From an uncultured Collinsella sp. (lineage in GTDB: Bacteria > Actinomycetota > Coriobacteriia > Coriobacteriales > Coriobacteriaceae): a stretch of 56,185 nt of DNA. Each line of letters begins with the position of its first letter. The first letter of the stretch is position 1. Below are positions 21,766 to 30,211 of this stretch, piece after piece. A program made the position numbers and the translations under genes. The notes beneath the pieces are model-generated. The model saw only the letters and a list, made by a program, of their open reading frames with translations, was not told the DNA's origin and ran no database searches. Where the stretch lies: contig UQSK01000005.1 in NCBI GenBank assembly GCA_900543605.1, forward strand, positions 1 to 56,185. Direction: 5' to 3'.

Positions 21766-22800
21766 CTACCAGATTCCCAGCACGTGTTGCATTCCCAAAC
21801 TCATGCACGCAATGCCAATCCAGCAGCAAAAGCCCAGCGCGATGGGCTTGCCACCCTTTTTGACCAGCTCGACGATATCGGTATTAAAGCCAATTGCCGC
21901 CATGGCCATCACGATGAAGAACTTCGACAGCTCCTTGATGGGCGCCGTAAAGGACGCGGGAAGCTGAAGCACCGTGGTGATCACACTCGCCAGCACAAAG
22001 AACAGCACAAACACGGGAAACGCGCGTTTAAGCGAGAACGTGCTCCTAGCGTCGCCGCCGGCCTTGCGCGCCAGATGCATCTGCCAGCAAGCAAGCGCCA
22101 GCGTGATGGGAATGATGGCCAGCGTCCTGGTGAGCTTGACCACCGTGGCGCTCTCGAGCACATTGGCGCCGGGATGCATGCTGTCCCAAGCGCTCGCCGC
22201 AGCCGTTACGGACGAGGTGTCGTTGATGGCGGTACCGGCAAACAGGCCGAAGCCCTCGTTGGTCAGCCCGAGCATGCCGCCAAGCGTCGGAAACACGAGC
22301 GCCGCGATAACGTTAAACAGGAAGATGACCGAAATAGCCTGGGCAATCTCGCGATCGTCGGCATCGATGACGGGTGCGGTCGCGGCGATGGCAGAACCGC
22401 CGCAAATCGACGAACCCACACCCACAAGCGTCGCGATCTTGCCCGGCACGTTCATAACGTGGCAGAGCACAAAGGCGATGACAAGCGAGGTCGAGATTGT
22501 CGCCACGATAATCGGCAGCGACTGGGCGCCCTTGGACAGAATCTGGGAGAGGTTCATGCCAAAGCCAAGCAGGATAACCGCGTACTGCAAGACTTTTTTG
22601 GACGTATAGGTGACGCCAGCGGCGAGCTGTTCGCGACGATTCTTGGGAAAGACGAGCGCCAGGACCATGCCAAAGAGGATGGCAAATACCGGACCGCCGA
22701 CCACCTCAATTTGTTTGCCGAGCAGCGTCGCGGGAATGGCGATGATTAGGCAGAACAAGACGCCTTTCCAGCGCTCGCGTACGATATTTGCCAGTTGCAT
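21766..22800 (-). CDS. YeiH/UPF0324 family transporter (putative sulfate exporter family)
   Basis: A 344-residue membrane protein with about ten hydrophobic segments. Hallmarks of the YeiH family are seen: VLQYAVILLGFGMNLSQIL, VGVGSSICGGSAIAATAPVI, a region with SVIFLFNVIAALVFPTLG, and AGTAINDTSSVTAA. The transported ion is uncertain; family members have been linked to sulfite or taurine-derived sulfur export. ATG 22800 begins MQLANIVRER with an AAGGAAT-type ribosome site. A divergently read GntR regulator starts 163 bp away and is the natural candidate to control it, although no operator stands out between them. Confidence 0.88.
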   Translation of the reverse strand: MQLANIVRERWKGVLFCLIIAIPATLLGKQIEVVGGPVFAILFGMVLALVFPKNRREQLAAGVTYTSKKVLQYAVILLGFGMNLSQILSKGAQSLPIIVATISTSLVIAFVLCHVMNVPGKIATLVGVGSSICGGSAIAATAPVIDADDREIAQAISVIFLFNVIAALVFPTLGGMLGLTNEGFGLFAGTAINDTSSVTAAASAWDSMHPGANVLESATVVKLTRTLAIIPITLALACWQMHLARKAGGDARSTFSLKRAFPVFVLFFVLASVITTVLQLPASFTAPIKELSKFFIVMAMAAIGFNTDIVELVKKGGKPIALGFCCWIGIACMSLGMQHVLGIW

Positions 22801-22963
22801 ATGGGATTCCTTCTTTCTATTTCACGTTTGCGACGGCTTATGATACGGCAACATTGAGCGCAGCCTTGCGCAAACACAGACTAAGATGCCGCAATAGTTC
22901 TCAGGCAACAGCCGAATTACCCACCGCGGAGAGCTGATTCGCGGCATAATTAACAACTGACAT

Positions 22964-23695
22964 ATGAGTTTGATAGAACAGTTGCGAGGCGCTATGGAAG
23001 AATCGATGCACGTCGGCGAGCAGGAAACGAGCCTACAGGACCAGTCCTACCACACCATTCGACGCAAAATCGTCTACCTGGACTACAAACCGGGCGAAAA
23101 GCTGGGCGTCAAGCAACTTTGCGACGACCTGGATATGGGTCGCACGCCCGTGCGCGAGGCTTTGGTTCGCTTGGCGCAGGAAGGCCTGGTGCGCACCGTG
23201 CCCCAGAGCGGCACCTATGTCTCGCCCATCAACCTCACCCTTGCCGAGAGTGCCTGTTACATCCGCGAGCATCTGGAAAAGCAGGTGATTGTGGAGTGCT
23301 GTGCGCGCGCCACGTCGGCCGGCATCGAGCAGCTCGACCGCGCCATCGTGCTGCAGGAAAAGGCCATGGCCGAAGAGGATCGCATCGGCTTCTTTTTGAG
23401 CGACAACCTCATGCATCACATGATTTTTAGCATCGCATGTCGCAGCACCGTGTGGTCGTGGCTCGAAGAGACCAATGCCGACCTGGAGCGCTTCCGCTGG
23501 CTGCGCGCCGCCACGCAGGTTCTCGACAATCAGGACATCGTGAACGAGCACAAGCAGATTCGCCGCGCTATCGCCGGTCGCGACCCCATCGAAGCGAGCT
23601 TTTTGGTCAGCAAGCACCTGCATATGATGTTCCGCAACCAGACCGAGGTTCTGGACCAGTTCCCCGAGTACTTCGAGACCAGCAAGCTCCGCTAA
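22964..23695 (+). CDS. GntR family regulator, FadR/FCD type
   Basis: A 243-residue regulator. A winged helix-turn-helix covers about residues 25-90 (QSYHTIRRKIVYLDYKPGEK; MGRTPVREALVRLAQEGLV; VPQSGTYVSPI). The all-helical FCD ligand domain lies at 95-230, with conserved polar and His positions in DNLMHHMIF and SKHLHMMF that usually bind a metal and a carboxylate ligand. The start may be ATG 22964 (no ribosome site) or ATG 22994, which has GAGG four bases upstream; the DNA-binding domain is intact in both. It is divergent from the YeiH-type transporter. The ligand is unknown. The stop codon runs straight into a repeat hairpin. Confidence 0.9.
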   Translation: MSLIEQLRGAMEESMHVGEQETSLQDQSYHTIRRKIVYLDYKPGEKLGVKQLCDDLDMGRTPVREALVRLAQEGLVRTVPQSGTYVSPINLTLAESACYIREHLEKQVIVECCARATSAGIEQLDRAIVLQEKAMAEEDRIGFFLSDNLMHHMIFSIACRSTVWSWLEETNADLERFRWLRAATQVLDNQDIVNEHKQIRRAIAGRDPIEASFLVSKHLHMMFRNQTEVLDQFPEYFETSKLR

Positions 23696-23745
23696 CCTGC
23701 CAAATTGGGACAGGTTCATTTTGGCAGGTTTTATCTGGGCAAATG
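23695..23745 (+). repeat. GGGACAGG-loop hairpin repeat, copy 1
   Basis: It starts at the last base of the GntR stop codon: CCTGCCAAA, loop TTGGGACAGGTTCAT, TTTGGCAGG, then TTTTATCTGGGCAAA. Stem and T run make it a plausible terminator. The same 50-bp unit occurs at 28895-28945 and inverted at 25871-25921. Confidence 0.85.
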
Positions 23746-23748
23746 AAA

Positions 23749-23784
23749 CAAGGCCCGGCTCCGCTGCAACGGAGCCGGGCCTTG
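23749..23784 (-). terminator. Rho-independent terminator of glmS
   Basis: CAAGGCCCGGCTCCG and CGGAGCCGGGCCTTG, 15 perfect pairs around a 6-base loop. On the leftward strand TTTCATTT follows. It lies about 25 bp after the glmS stop. Confidence 0.92.
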
Positions 23785-23806
23785 GTCGCCAGAATGGCGG
23801 AACCAA

Positions 23807-25654
23807 CTACTCGACCGTGACGCTTTTCGCCAGGTTTCGGGGCTGGTCGACGTCGCAGCCGCGCAGGATGGCGACCTCGCGGGCGAGCAGCTGCAGCGGG
23901 ACGCTCGCCGTGATGGGGCTGAACACGTCGCGGACTGCTGGCACGCGGATAATGCAGTCGGCGATCTTGTTGATCTCCTCGTCGCCCTCGGTGGCAACGA
24001 CGATGACCTTGGCGCCGCGCGCCTTGCACTCCATAAGGTTCGACACGGTCTTGTCGTAGGTGGCACTCTTGGTGGCCACGGCGATGACAGGGAAGCCCGG
24101 GTCGATCAGGGCAATGGGGCCATGCTTCATCTCACCGGCGGCATATGCCTCGGCGTGCAGGTAGCTGACTTCCTTGAGCTTGAGCGCACCCTCGTAGGAA
24201 ATAGCGGCACCCATGCCACGGCCCACGAACAGCGCCGACTGCGCGTCCTTGCACAGCAGGGCAGCCTCATGAACGGCCTCGGTTTGGGTATCCAAAATCC
24301 ACTGGATCTGCTCGGCCGTATCGGAAAGCTCGCGGAACAGCATGCGCGCCTGCTTGGTGGTCAAGCGGTACTTGACCTGCGCCAGCAGCAGGGCCAAAAG
24401 CGTAAGGCTCACGACCTGGCCGATGAAGCTCTTGGTCGAGGCGACCGCGATCTCCTTGTTGGCCTTGGTGTAGATGACGCCGTCGCTCTCACGCGCCACG
24501 GGGCTGCCCACCACGTTGGTGATGCCGAAGACCTTGGCACCCTTGATGCGCGCGTCGCGAATGGCGGCAAGGGTATCGGCCGTCTCGCCCGACTGGGACA
24601 CGGCAACGACAAGCGTCGTCGGCGTAATGATGGGGTTGCGATAACGGAACTCGCTGGCCGCCTCCACCTCGGTGGGGATGCGAGCCCAGCCCTCAATGAG
24701 ATTCTTGGCAATGAGGCCAGCATGATAGCTGGTGCCGCAAGCGATCACGTAGACGCGGTCGATGTCGTTGAGTTCCTCGAGCGAAAGGCCCAGCTCGTCG
24801 ATGTCGAGCTCGCCGGCCGGCGTCATACGACCAACCAGCGTGTCGCGCACGACGCGCGGCTGCTCGTGAATCTCCTTGAGCATAAAGTCGGGATAACCGC
24901 CCTTTTCTGCCATGTCCAGGTCCCAGTCGATGTAGGTGACCTTGGGCTCGATAACGTTGCCGGCCTCGTCGGTGTACTCGACGCCTGTGGGCGTGAGCTT
25001 GGCAAACTGACCGTCCTCGAGCACCACGACATCGCGGGTGGCGTCGATGAGCGCGATGACATCGGAGGCGACATAGGCGCCGGTCTCGCCCACGCCGACC
25101 ACGATCGGGGAATCCTTGCGGGCCACGGCGATCACGCCGGGCTCGTCAGCGCACACGGCGGCCAGACCATAGGCACCGACCACGTGGGTGCAAGCCTCGC
25201 GCACGGAGGCCATCAGGTCGTGCGTCTCGGCATAAGCCTCTTCGATCAGATGCGCGAAGACCTCGGTATCGGTCTCGCTCTTAAAGTGGTGGCCGCGGCC
25301 CTCCAGCTCTTCGCGCAGCTCGGCGAAGTTCTCGATGATGCCGTTGTGGACGATGGCGATACGACCGTCGCAGCTGGTGTGGGGGTGAGCGTTAACGACG
25401 GAGGGCTTGCCGTGGGTGGCCCAACGGGTATGGCCGATACCGCAGGTAGCGTCGCTGTCGATGTTGGAAAGCTCGCTCTCCAGACCCGCGACCTTGCCCA
25501 CGCGGCGGATGACGTCGAGGTGCGCCGCGGCGCCCTCGCCCACCTCGAGCGCGACGCCCGAGGAGTCATAGCCGCGATACTCCATACGCTTGAGGCCCGT
25601 GACCAGGATGTTCTTTGCAATATCAGAGCCGGTGTAGCCGACGATTCCGCACAT
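23807..25654 (-). CDS. glmS: Glutamine--fructose-6-phosphate aminotransferase (isomerizing)
   Basis: A 615-residue enzyme that makes glucosamine-6-phosphate from fructose-6-phosphate and glutamine, the entry to peptidoglycan amino sugars. The N-terminal class II amidotransferase starts with MCGIVGY, Cys2 being the nucleophile after Met removal. GIGHTRWATHGKP and the glutamine-binding CDGRIAIVHNGIIEN follow. Two SIS domains occupy about 290-600, with SQSGETADTLAA and AYAAGEMKHGPIALI. It ends in the conserved DVDQPRNLAKSVTVE. ATG 25654 has AAGGGAT. It is monocistronic. No glmS ribozyme is recognised in the leader; instead palindromic GGTATC half-sites lie about 100 bp upstream. Confidence 0.97.
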   Translation of the reverse strand: MCGIVGYTGSDIAKNILVTGLKRMEYRGYDSSGVALEVGEGAAAHLDVIRRVGKVAGLESELSNIDSDATCGIGHTRWATHGKPSVVNAHPHTSCDGRIAIVHNGIIENFAELREELEGRGHHFKSETDTEVFAHLIEEAYAETHDLMASVREACTHVVGAYGLAAVCADEPGVIAVARKDSPIVVGVGETGAYVASDVIALIDATRDVVVLEDGQFAKLTPTGVEYTDEAGNVIEPKVTYIDWDLDMAEKGGYPDFMLKEIHEQPRVVRDTLVGRMTPAGELDIDELGLSLEELNDIDRVYVIACGTSYHAGLIAKNLIEGWARIPTEVEAASEFRYRNPIITPTTLVVAVSQSGETADTLAAIRDARIKGAKVFGITNVVGSPVARESDGVIYTKANKEIAVASTKSFIGQVVSLTLLALLLAQVKYRLTTKQARMLFRELSDTAEQIQWILDTQTEAVHEAALLCKDAQSALFVGRGMGAAISYEGALKLKEVSYLHAEAYAAGEMKHGPIALIDPGFPVIAVATKSATYDKTVSNLMECKARGAKVIVVATEGDEEINKIADCIIRVPAVRDVFSPITASVPLQLLAREVAILRGCDVDQPRNLAKSVTVE

Positions 25655-25752
25655 AAGATAAATCCCTTCGTTCGCGTGACTGCAAGACGTCCACGCACAA
25701 GGGGCGCTGAGACGTATAACGTTCGAGTATTGTACTCACGCAAACGCAAGCT

Positions 25753-25788
25753 GATATACCAGAAGTGGTATCTCAACTTAGATACCAC
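25753..25788. promoter_or_regulatory. Operator-like GGTATC half-sites upstream of glmS
   Basis: GTGGTATCT (25765-25773), CAACTT, AGATACCAC (25780-25788): nine perfect pairs. A further inverted half-site, GATATACC, at 25753-25760 makes three TGGTAT-type boxes in 36 bp. Half-sites of this kind are used by GntR/HutC amino-sugar regulators (DasR/NagR class), but the 6-bp gap differs. A -10-like TACAAT follows on the glmS side. Confidence 0.5.
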
Positions 25789-25816
25789 TCGATGCACACA
25801 CGTCCAGCCGGTCCAA

Positions 25817-25851
25817 ACCACCACAAAGGTGCCTGCCCCCTTCGTGGTGGT
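25817..25851. repeat. Short hairpin ACCACCACAAAGG
   Basis: ACCACCACAAAGG (25817-25829) pairs with CCTTCGTGGTGGT (25839-25851) with one mismatch, around a GCCTGCCCC loop. It lies between glmS and the LacI gene, next to copy 2 of the GGGACAGG hairpin. Confidence 0.7.
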
Positions 25852-25870
25852 CGCGCTGGCAATAGCGTTT

Positions 25871-25921
25871 GCCCAGATAAAACCTGCCAAAATAAACCTG
25901 TCCCTTTTTGGAAGGTTTGGG
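25871..25921 (-). repeat. GGGACAGG-loop hairpin repeat, copy 2
   Basis: In leftward orientation: CCTTCCAAAAAGGGACAGG, TTTATTTTGGCAGG, TTTTATCTGGGCAAAC. It matches the copies at 23695 and 28895 at most positions. It does not follow a gene end here but sits just before the -10 box of the LacI gene. Confidence 0.85.
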
Positions 25922-25925
25922 ATGC

Positions 25926-25931
25926 TACAAT
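25926..25931 (+). promoter_or_regulatory. Extended -10 box of the LacI gene
   Basis: TACAAT preceded by TGC (TGCTACAAT), 36 bp before the ATG at 25967. No good -35 box is seen, as expected for an extended -10 promoter. Confidence 0.45.
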
Positions 25932-25966
25932 CTGGCTTGTACTTGAAACGCATCAAAGGGGCCGCT

Positions 25967-27079
25967 ATGGCAAAGGTAAAAATCAGCGACGTCGCGCGCG
26001 AGGCCGGGGTTTCGTTGGGCACGGTTTCCAACGCGCTCAACCACCCCGAAAAGCTGCGCCCCGAGACCCTCAAGCTCATCAACGAGACCATCAATCGCCT
26101 TGGCTACCTGCCCAACCAAAGCGCCCGTCAGCTCGCGGGCGGCGCCACCAAGTCCTTTGGCCTGGTGCTCCCCCGTCTCGATCACGGCTTTTCGCTCCAA
26201 ATCGCCAGCGGCGCCCACAACGAGGCCCGCAAGCACGGCTACGACTTGCTCATCGCCAACGCCGATAACGACGATATTCTCGAGGACCATTACCTGCGCT
26301 ACTTTATGGGCACCCAGATGTCCGGCGTCATGGTTCAGCCCATGGCATCCCCCGACTGGCACCCCGCCATGACCAAGATGCCCGTGCCGATCGTCCATCT
26401 GGACATCCATTGCTCCGAGCCCGGCTACTACGTAGCGGCCGACAACGAGGCCCAGGGTCGCATCATTGCCGAACTTGCTATCGCCCGCGGCGCGCACCAT
26501 ATTGTCGTCGTCGGCCGAGCAGCATTTATGCAACTCACCCTGCGCGTCCTTGGCATTCATAAGGCGCTCGCCCTGCACCCCGATATCAAGATCGAAGTCA
26601 TCGACGCCGGCGAATGGAATACCGCTGCCGACGGCTACGGCATCGGTGCCCAAATCGCCGAGCGCCCCGCGGACGAACGTCCCGATTTTGTCGTCGGCCT
26701 GACCGATGTGTTGGCCTCGGGCGTCGTTTCGGCACTGGTCAACAAGGGCATCTCTGTCCCCGGGCAAGTACGCGTGGCCGGATGCGACGGCAACCCGCTC
26801 GCTTGGAGCGGATCGGTCCCGCTCACTACGGTAGCGCCCCCGGGCTACGAGATTGGCCGCAAGGGTGTCCAACTGCTGATGGAGCAAATCGAGAACAAGG
26901 TCCCGACAAAGACCAAGCATATCCACGTCAGCTCTGCCGCGCGCACCGTCACCGCGGTCACGGCCATCGAGGACATCAACCGCCAAGAACTCGTGCGGCC
27001 GTTCCTGCTGGAACGCGCCAGCACCCAGGCAAGCAGCCAGACCGACGCCACGGCCATCAACCTCGGTGCGTATCTATAG
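25967..27079 (+). CDS. LacI family transcriptional regulator
   Basis: A 370-residue regulator. The N-terminal helix-turn-helix is textbook: KISDVAREAGVSLGTVSNAL followed by NHPEKLRPETL and the hinge helix NQSARQLAGGATKS. A periplasmic-binding-protein-like domain follows (about 65-340), with FGLVLPRLDHGFS and the C-terminal RVAGCDGNPLAWSGSVPLTT, where LacI proteins contact their sugar. ATG 25967 has AAAGGGG; the much longer open frame upstream is spurious. Its neighbours are glmS (divergent) and a HAD phosphatase, and no transporter is near, so the target is unclear. A 20-bp perfect terminator stem follows. Confidence 0.93.
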   Translation: MAKVKISDVAREAGVSLGTVSNALNHPEKLRPETLKLINETINRLGYLPNQSARQLAGGATKSFGLVLPRLDHGFSLQIASGAHNEARKHGYDLLIANADNDDILEDHYLRYFMGTQMSGVMVQPMASPDWHPAMTKMPVPIVHLDIHCSEPGYYVAADNEAQGRIIAELAIARGAHHIVVVGRAAFMQLTLRVLGIHKALALHPDIKIEVIDAGEWNTAADGYGIGAQIAERPADERPDFVVGLTDVLASGVVSALVNKGISVPGQVRVAGCDGNPLAWSGSVPLTTVAPPGYEIGRKGVQLLMEQIENKVPTKTKHIHVSSAARTVTAVTAIEDINRQELVRPFLLERASTQASSQTDATAINLGAYL

Positions 27080-27105
27080 CACGCCCGCAAGTATGCTAAG
27101 TCGCC

Positions 27106-27153
27106 GCTCAAGCAAAAGGGGCCCGACCATTGCCGGGCCCCTTTTGCTTGAGC
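27106..27153. terminator. Bidirectional terminator between LacI and HAD genes
   Basis: GCTCAAGCAAAAGGGGCCCG (27106-27125) and its exact complement at 27134-27153; 20 perfect pairs with an 8-base loop. A/T runs inside the stem can serve both convergent genes. Confidence 0.9.
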
Positions 27154-27192
27154 GCAAACGTGAGCAATCGCTCGTTTCAACGCCGCAATTTT

Positions 27193-27843
27193 CTAGCGCA
27201 CAGTCTTGATTGCCGCCGCCAGGTCGAACAACGTATCGAGCACGGCCTCGCAGCCATCCACCACGTCCTGCGGCAGCGGCACGATATCGGGGACGGCAAA
27301 GACATGGCAGCCGGCCGTAATGCCCGAGACGCAACCGTTGCGCGAATCTTCGACCACGGCACATTCCTCGGGAGCAAAGCCCGCGCGCTCGCAGGCGAGC
27401 AGATACATCTCGGGGTCGGGCTTGCCGTGCACGACGTCCTCGCCACACGTTACCGTTTCAAACTTGTCAAAGAGGCCAACCATCTTAAGGTTGCGCTCCG
27501 CCGTAACGAGGCGCGACGACGTCGCTAGACCCACGTGATAGCCCGCAGCCAGCAGCTCGTCTAGGCACTCGGCGGCGCCGGCCTTAAGCTCCAGCTCGGT
27601 CTTGACCATCTCGTCGCGAATCTCCTTGTGGCGGACATAGACCGCCTCGGTGGTTTCATGGCTGCCGTAATGCCTATCGAGGATGTCCATGACATCGGGC
27701 AGCGTGCGGCCGATAAACTGATGGATCAGCGCTTCATCAATCGCGAGCCCCAGCTCAGCGGCGCCTGCCTTCCAGGCCTTAATCCCCAAACGCTCGGTAT
27801 CGACCAGCGTTCCATCCATGTCAAAAATAACAGCCTTGATCAT
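27193..27843 (-). CDS. HAD superfamily hydrolase, beta-phosphoglucomutase-like
   Basis: A 216-residue phosphatase or phosphomutase-type HAD protein. Motif I is FDMDGTLVDTE with both catalytic Asp; the helical cap lies at about 16-90 (HQFIGRTLPDVMDIL). Motif II is LATSSR, the motif III Lys is in HGKPDPEMYLLA, and motif IV is CAVVEDSRNG. This layout fits the PGMB/phosphatase subgroup, but DGTLVDTE does not by itself separate mutases from sugar-phosphate phosphatases. ATG 27843 has GGGGG upstream. It is divergent from larE across a 173-bp AT-rich gap with TATATAACGTATATG. Confidence 0.9.
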   Translation of the reverse strand: MIKAVIFDMDGTLVDTERLGIKAWKAGAAELGLAIDEALIHQFIGRTLPDVMDILDRHYGSHETTEAVYVRHKEIRDEMVKTELELKAGAAECLDELLAAGYHVGLATSSRLVTAERNLKMVGLFDKFETVTCGEDVVHGKPDPEMYLLACERAGFAPEECAVVEDSRNGCVSGITAGCHVFAVPDIVPLPQDVVDGCEAVLDTLFDLAAAIKTVR

Positions 27844-28016
27844 ATCGGTCCCCCATCGACTCTCGCTGTCGCGTTGCTGCAACTCTACCGCATTTGGCAA
27901 CTTGTATATAACGTATATGCCATATTGCACTTTCGTTACACAGATAGAAGTCTTATGGCAAGTAACGCATTAGGATTATAGTTTTCGATCGAGTACTCAA
28001 CGATAAGGAACGTTTC

Positions 28017-28895
28017 ATGATTTTAGACACCACGGCACCCGCAGAGGAGCTTCAAGACAAGCTATCGGCGCTCGAACAGCTGCTTTTGGCATACGGGCGC
28101 GTGGCTATCGGGTTTTCCGGTGGCGTCGACAGCAGCTTTTTGGCCGCCGTATGCGCCCGCATCATGCCTACCAATACCCTCCTCGTCCATCTCACCACGC
28201 CGCTCATCGGCACGCCCGAGCAGGCTTCGTTTGAGCAGTCCGTTGATGGGCAGGCCAATGAGGGGCCGCATTTTAAGCTCCCCGTGCTCAATCTTTCGGT
28301 GGATCAGCTGCAGCTCCCCCAAGTAGCCTGCAACGATACTAATCGCTGCTACCACTGCAAGCACGCCGGCTTTACCGCCATCGTCAACCACGCCAAGTCG
28401 CTCGGCTTTCCCACCGTCATCGATGGCAGCAATGCAAGCGATCGCGGTGACTACCGCCCCGGCATGCGTGCGGCAGAAGAGCTCGGCGTACGCTCACCCC
28501 TTATGGAGGTCGGCTTTACCAAGGACGAAGAGCGCGAGCTGCTGCGCGCATGGGGCTATCCCGTTTGGAACCTGCCGGCGGGAGCATGTCTTGCCACCCG
28601 CGTCCCCACGGGCGAGGAGCTTACACGCGAGAAGGTCGATTTAATCCGCGCCTGCGAGGATTACCTGCACGATCTTGATCTGGCACAGGTACGCGCGCGC
28701 TTGGTCGGCGGCTGCATGCATATCGAGGCCGCACCCGCAGATGTCGCCAAGATTGCTGCCCTCGGTGGCAACGCCGTCGACGACAAGGGCAAGACCCCGC
28801 TGCCCGCCGCCATCGAGTCCGCGCTGCGCGAGCTGGGCTGCGACCATATCTCCCCCGAGGTCACCCCCTACATTCACGGTGCCATGAATCAGTAA
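28017..28895 (+). CDS. larE: LarE-type ATP-dependent sacrificial sulfur transferase
   Basis: A 292-residue protein of the LarE family, which donates a sulfur from its own cysteine to make the nickel-pincer cofactor of lactate racemase and relatives. The PP-loop SGGVDSSF (34-41) binds ATP. CYHCK (111-115) and DGSNASDRGDYRPGMRAA are typical of the family. The sacrificial Cys corresponds to Cys191 in GACLATRVPTG. ATG 28017 has AAGGAA. No larA, larB or larC lies in the window, so its partners must be elsewhere or the protein serves another sulfur transfer. A GGGACAGG hairpin begins at its stop codon. Confidence 0.93.
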   Translation: MILDTTAPAEELQDKLSALEQLLLAYGRVAIGFSGGVDSSFLAAVCARIMPTNTLLVHLTTPLIGTPEQASFEQSVDGQANEGPHFKLPVLNLSVDQLQLPQVACNDTNRCYHCKHAGFTAIVNHAKSLGFPTVIDGSNASDRGDYRPGMRAAEELGVRSPLMEVGFTKDEERELLRAWGYPVWNLPAGACLATRVPTGEELTREKVDLIRACEDYLHDLDLAQVRARLVGGCMHIEAAPADVAKIAALGGNAVDDKGKTPLPAAIESALRELGCDHISPEVTPYIHGAMNQ

Positions 28896-28945
28896 CCTAC
28901 CAAAAAGGGACAGGCTTATTTTGGCAGGTTTTATCTGGAGAAACG
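28895..28945 (+). repeat. GGGACAGG-loop hairpin repeat, copy 3
   Basis: Begins at the last base of the larE stop: CCTACCAAAAAGGGACAGG, CTTA, TTTTGGCAGG, TTTTATCTGGAGAAAC. It has the same position relative to a stop codon as copy 1. Confidence 0.85.
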
Positions 28946-29098
28946 CCGACTGATTCCATGTACACAACCGCCGCAGCTCCATATGAGGCAAATGAATCAG
29001 TAGCGTCTATCCCAAATCTTAAGTATTTGTTCGATAGAACGGCCCCTGCCGGCTCCTGCTAGACTGGTAGATTCCCAACCGTCCATCCAGGAGCCTCA

Positions 29099-30082
29099 AT
29101 GTCGCGCAAGTCCGCCTACAAGCAAGTACTTTCCATCGGCGCCGCCGTGGTGCTGGGGTTTGCGCTGTTCACAGGGTCGCTCGACGGAGCGCCCAAGTTG
29201 TTGTCGCCGCAAAGTGATGAACAGGCGGCAGCTCTGGCCGAAAAACAAAACGAAAGTCCCAGCCGCACCGACGACGAGGCGGACCTGGTCGATCGGCTCG
29301 AATCAGGAACGGCGAGCTCCCCGGACCCTCAAAACAGCCAGGACTCTGGCGATGGCTCCGATTCCGCCACAACCGACACCGGCGACGGCGCTTCCGCGGA
29401 CAGCGCCGCCACCCCCATCGACGAGGTCGAAAACCCCGACCTCAACCGCGCCCGCGGTGTTTATCTCAGCAGCATTCCCGACTACGCCGGCAACCCCTAC
29501 GTTGCCCTGCGCGCCGACAGCACGCACCCGCTCGGCACACCATCATTCACGCTCGATGAATACGAGCGCGCTACAGAAGAGGGTTGCTTTAAGAAGTTCT
29601 CCAAGCTTGACAGCCTGGGCCGCACCCGCAAAGCGCTCGCCTGCGTGGGCCCCGAATCACTCGGTCAAGGCGAGCGCGGCGATATCTCGCGTATCCATCC
29701 CGCTGGATGGCGCCAGCAGCGCTACGACTTTATTCCGGGCCAGAGCCTCTACAACCGCTGCCATCTCATCGCCTGGTCGCTCTGCGGCGAAAACGCCAAC
29801 CGCAAGAATCTCCTCACCGGCACGCGTTATCTCAACGAGACAGGCATGCTGCCGTTTGAGGAGCAGATTCTCGGCTACATCCGCGAGACGGGCAACCACG
29901 TGCTCTATCGCGTCACACCCATGTATAACGAAGAGGAACTTGTCTGCCGCGGCGTGCGCCTTGAGGCGCAATCGGTCGAGGACCACGGCAAGACCCTCTG
30001 CTTCCACGTGTACTGCTACAACCTGCAGCCGCACGTGCAGATCGACTACGCCACCGGCCGCAACCAGGCATCCGGAGACTAG
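29099..30082 (+). CDS. Secreted or membrane-anchored DNA/RNA non-specific endonuclease
   Basis: A 327-residue protein with an N-terminal signal/anchor (about 8-26, IGAAVVLGFALFTG), a low-complexity Asp/Ser/Thr-rich spacer (about 40-115) and a beta-beta-alpha metal-finger nuclease domain similar to streptococcal EndA/Spd. The active-site stretch is QSLYNRCHLIAWSLCGENAN: His is the general base, Asn-Arg-Cys replaces the usual Asp-Arg-Gly/Asn-Arg-Ser before it, and the Asn of ENANRKNLLTG fits the metal ligand. GMLPFEEQIL and NHVLYRVTPMY follow as in that family. ATG 29099 has CCAGGAG. Likely roles are extracellular DNA degradation or nutrient release. Confidence 0.9.
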   Translation: MSRKSAYKQVLSIGAAVVLGFALFTGSLDGAPKLLSPQSDEQAAALAEKQNESPSRTDDEADLVDRLESGTASSPDPQNSQDSGDGSDSATTDTGDGASADSAATPIDEVENPDLNRARGVYLSSIPDYAGNPYVALRADSTHPLGTPSFTLDEYERATEEGCFKKFSKLDSLGRTRKALACVGPESLGQGERGDISRIHPAGWRQQRYDFIPGQSLYNRCHLIAWSLCGENANRKNLLTGTRYLNETGMLPFEEQILGYIRETGNHVLYRVTPMYNEEELVCRGVRLEAQSVEDHGKTLCFHVYCYNLQPHVQIDYATGRNQASGD

Positions 30083-30141
30083 TGCCGACCGCACCGCCCG
30101 TAACCCAAAAATGATTCGTTTTCCTCCGTCCCCATGGGATC

Positions 30142-30180
30142 AAAAAAGGCCGCCCTGGATTACCCAGGGCGGCCTTTTCG
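30142..30180. terminator. Bidirectional terminator between nuclease and EF-G-like genes
   Basis: AAAAGGCCGCCCTGG, ATTA, CCCAGGGCGGCCTTTT, with A and T runs on the two sides. Confidence 0.92.
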
Positions 30181-30211
30181 TCAGCGTCCACATTGCAGGC
30201 AAAACCACACG

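Noticed and set aside
25655..25752. glmS ribozyme
   Set aside because: The leader shows none of the conserved core sequence that I would expect, and the start-proximal region is short and unstructured.
24122..25966. Very long rightward frame reading through glmS antisense into the LacI gene
   Set aside because: Only the part from ATG 25967 has a ribosome site and family similarity; the upstream part is antisense of glmS plus intergenic repeats.
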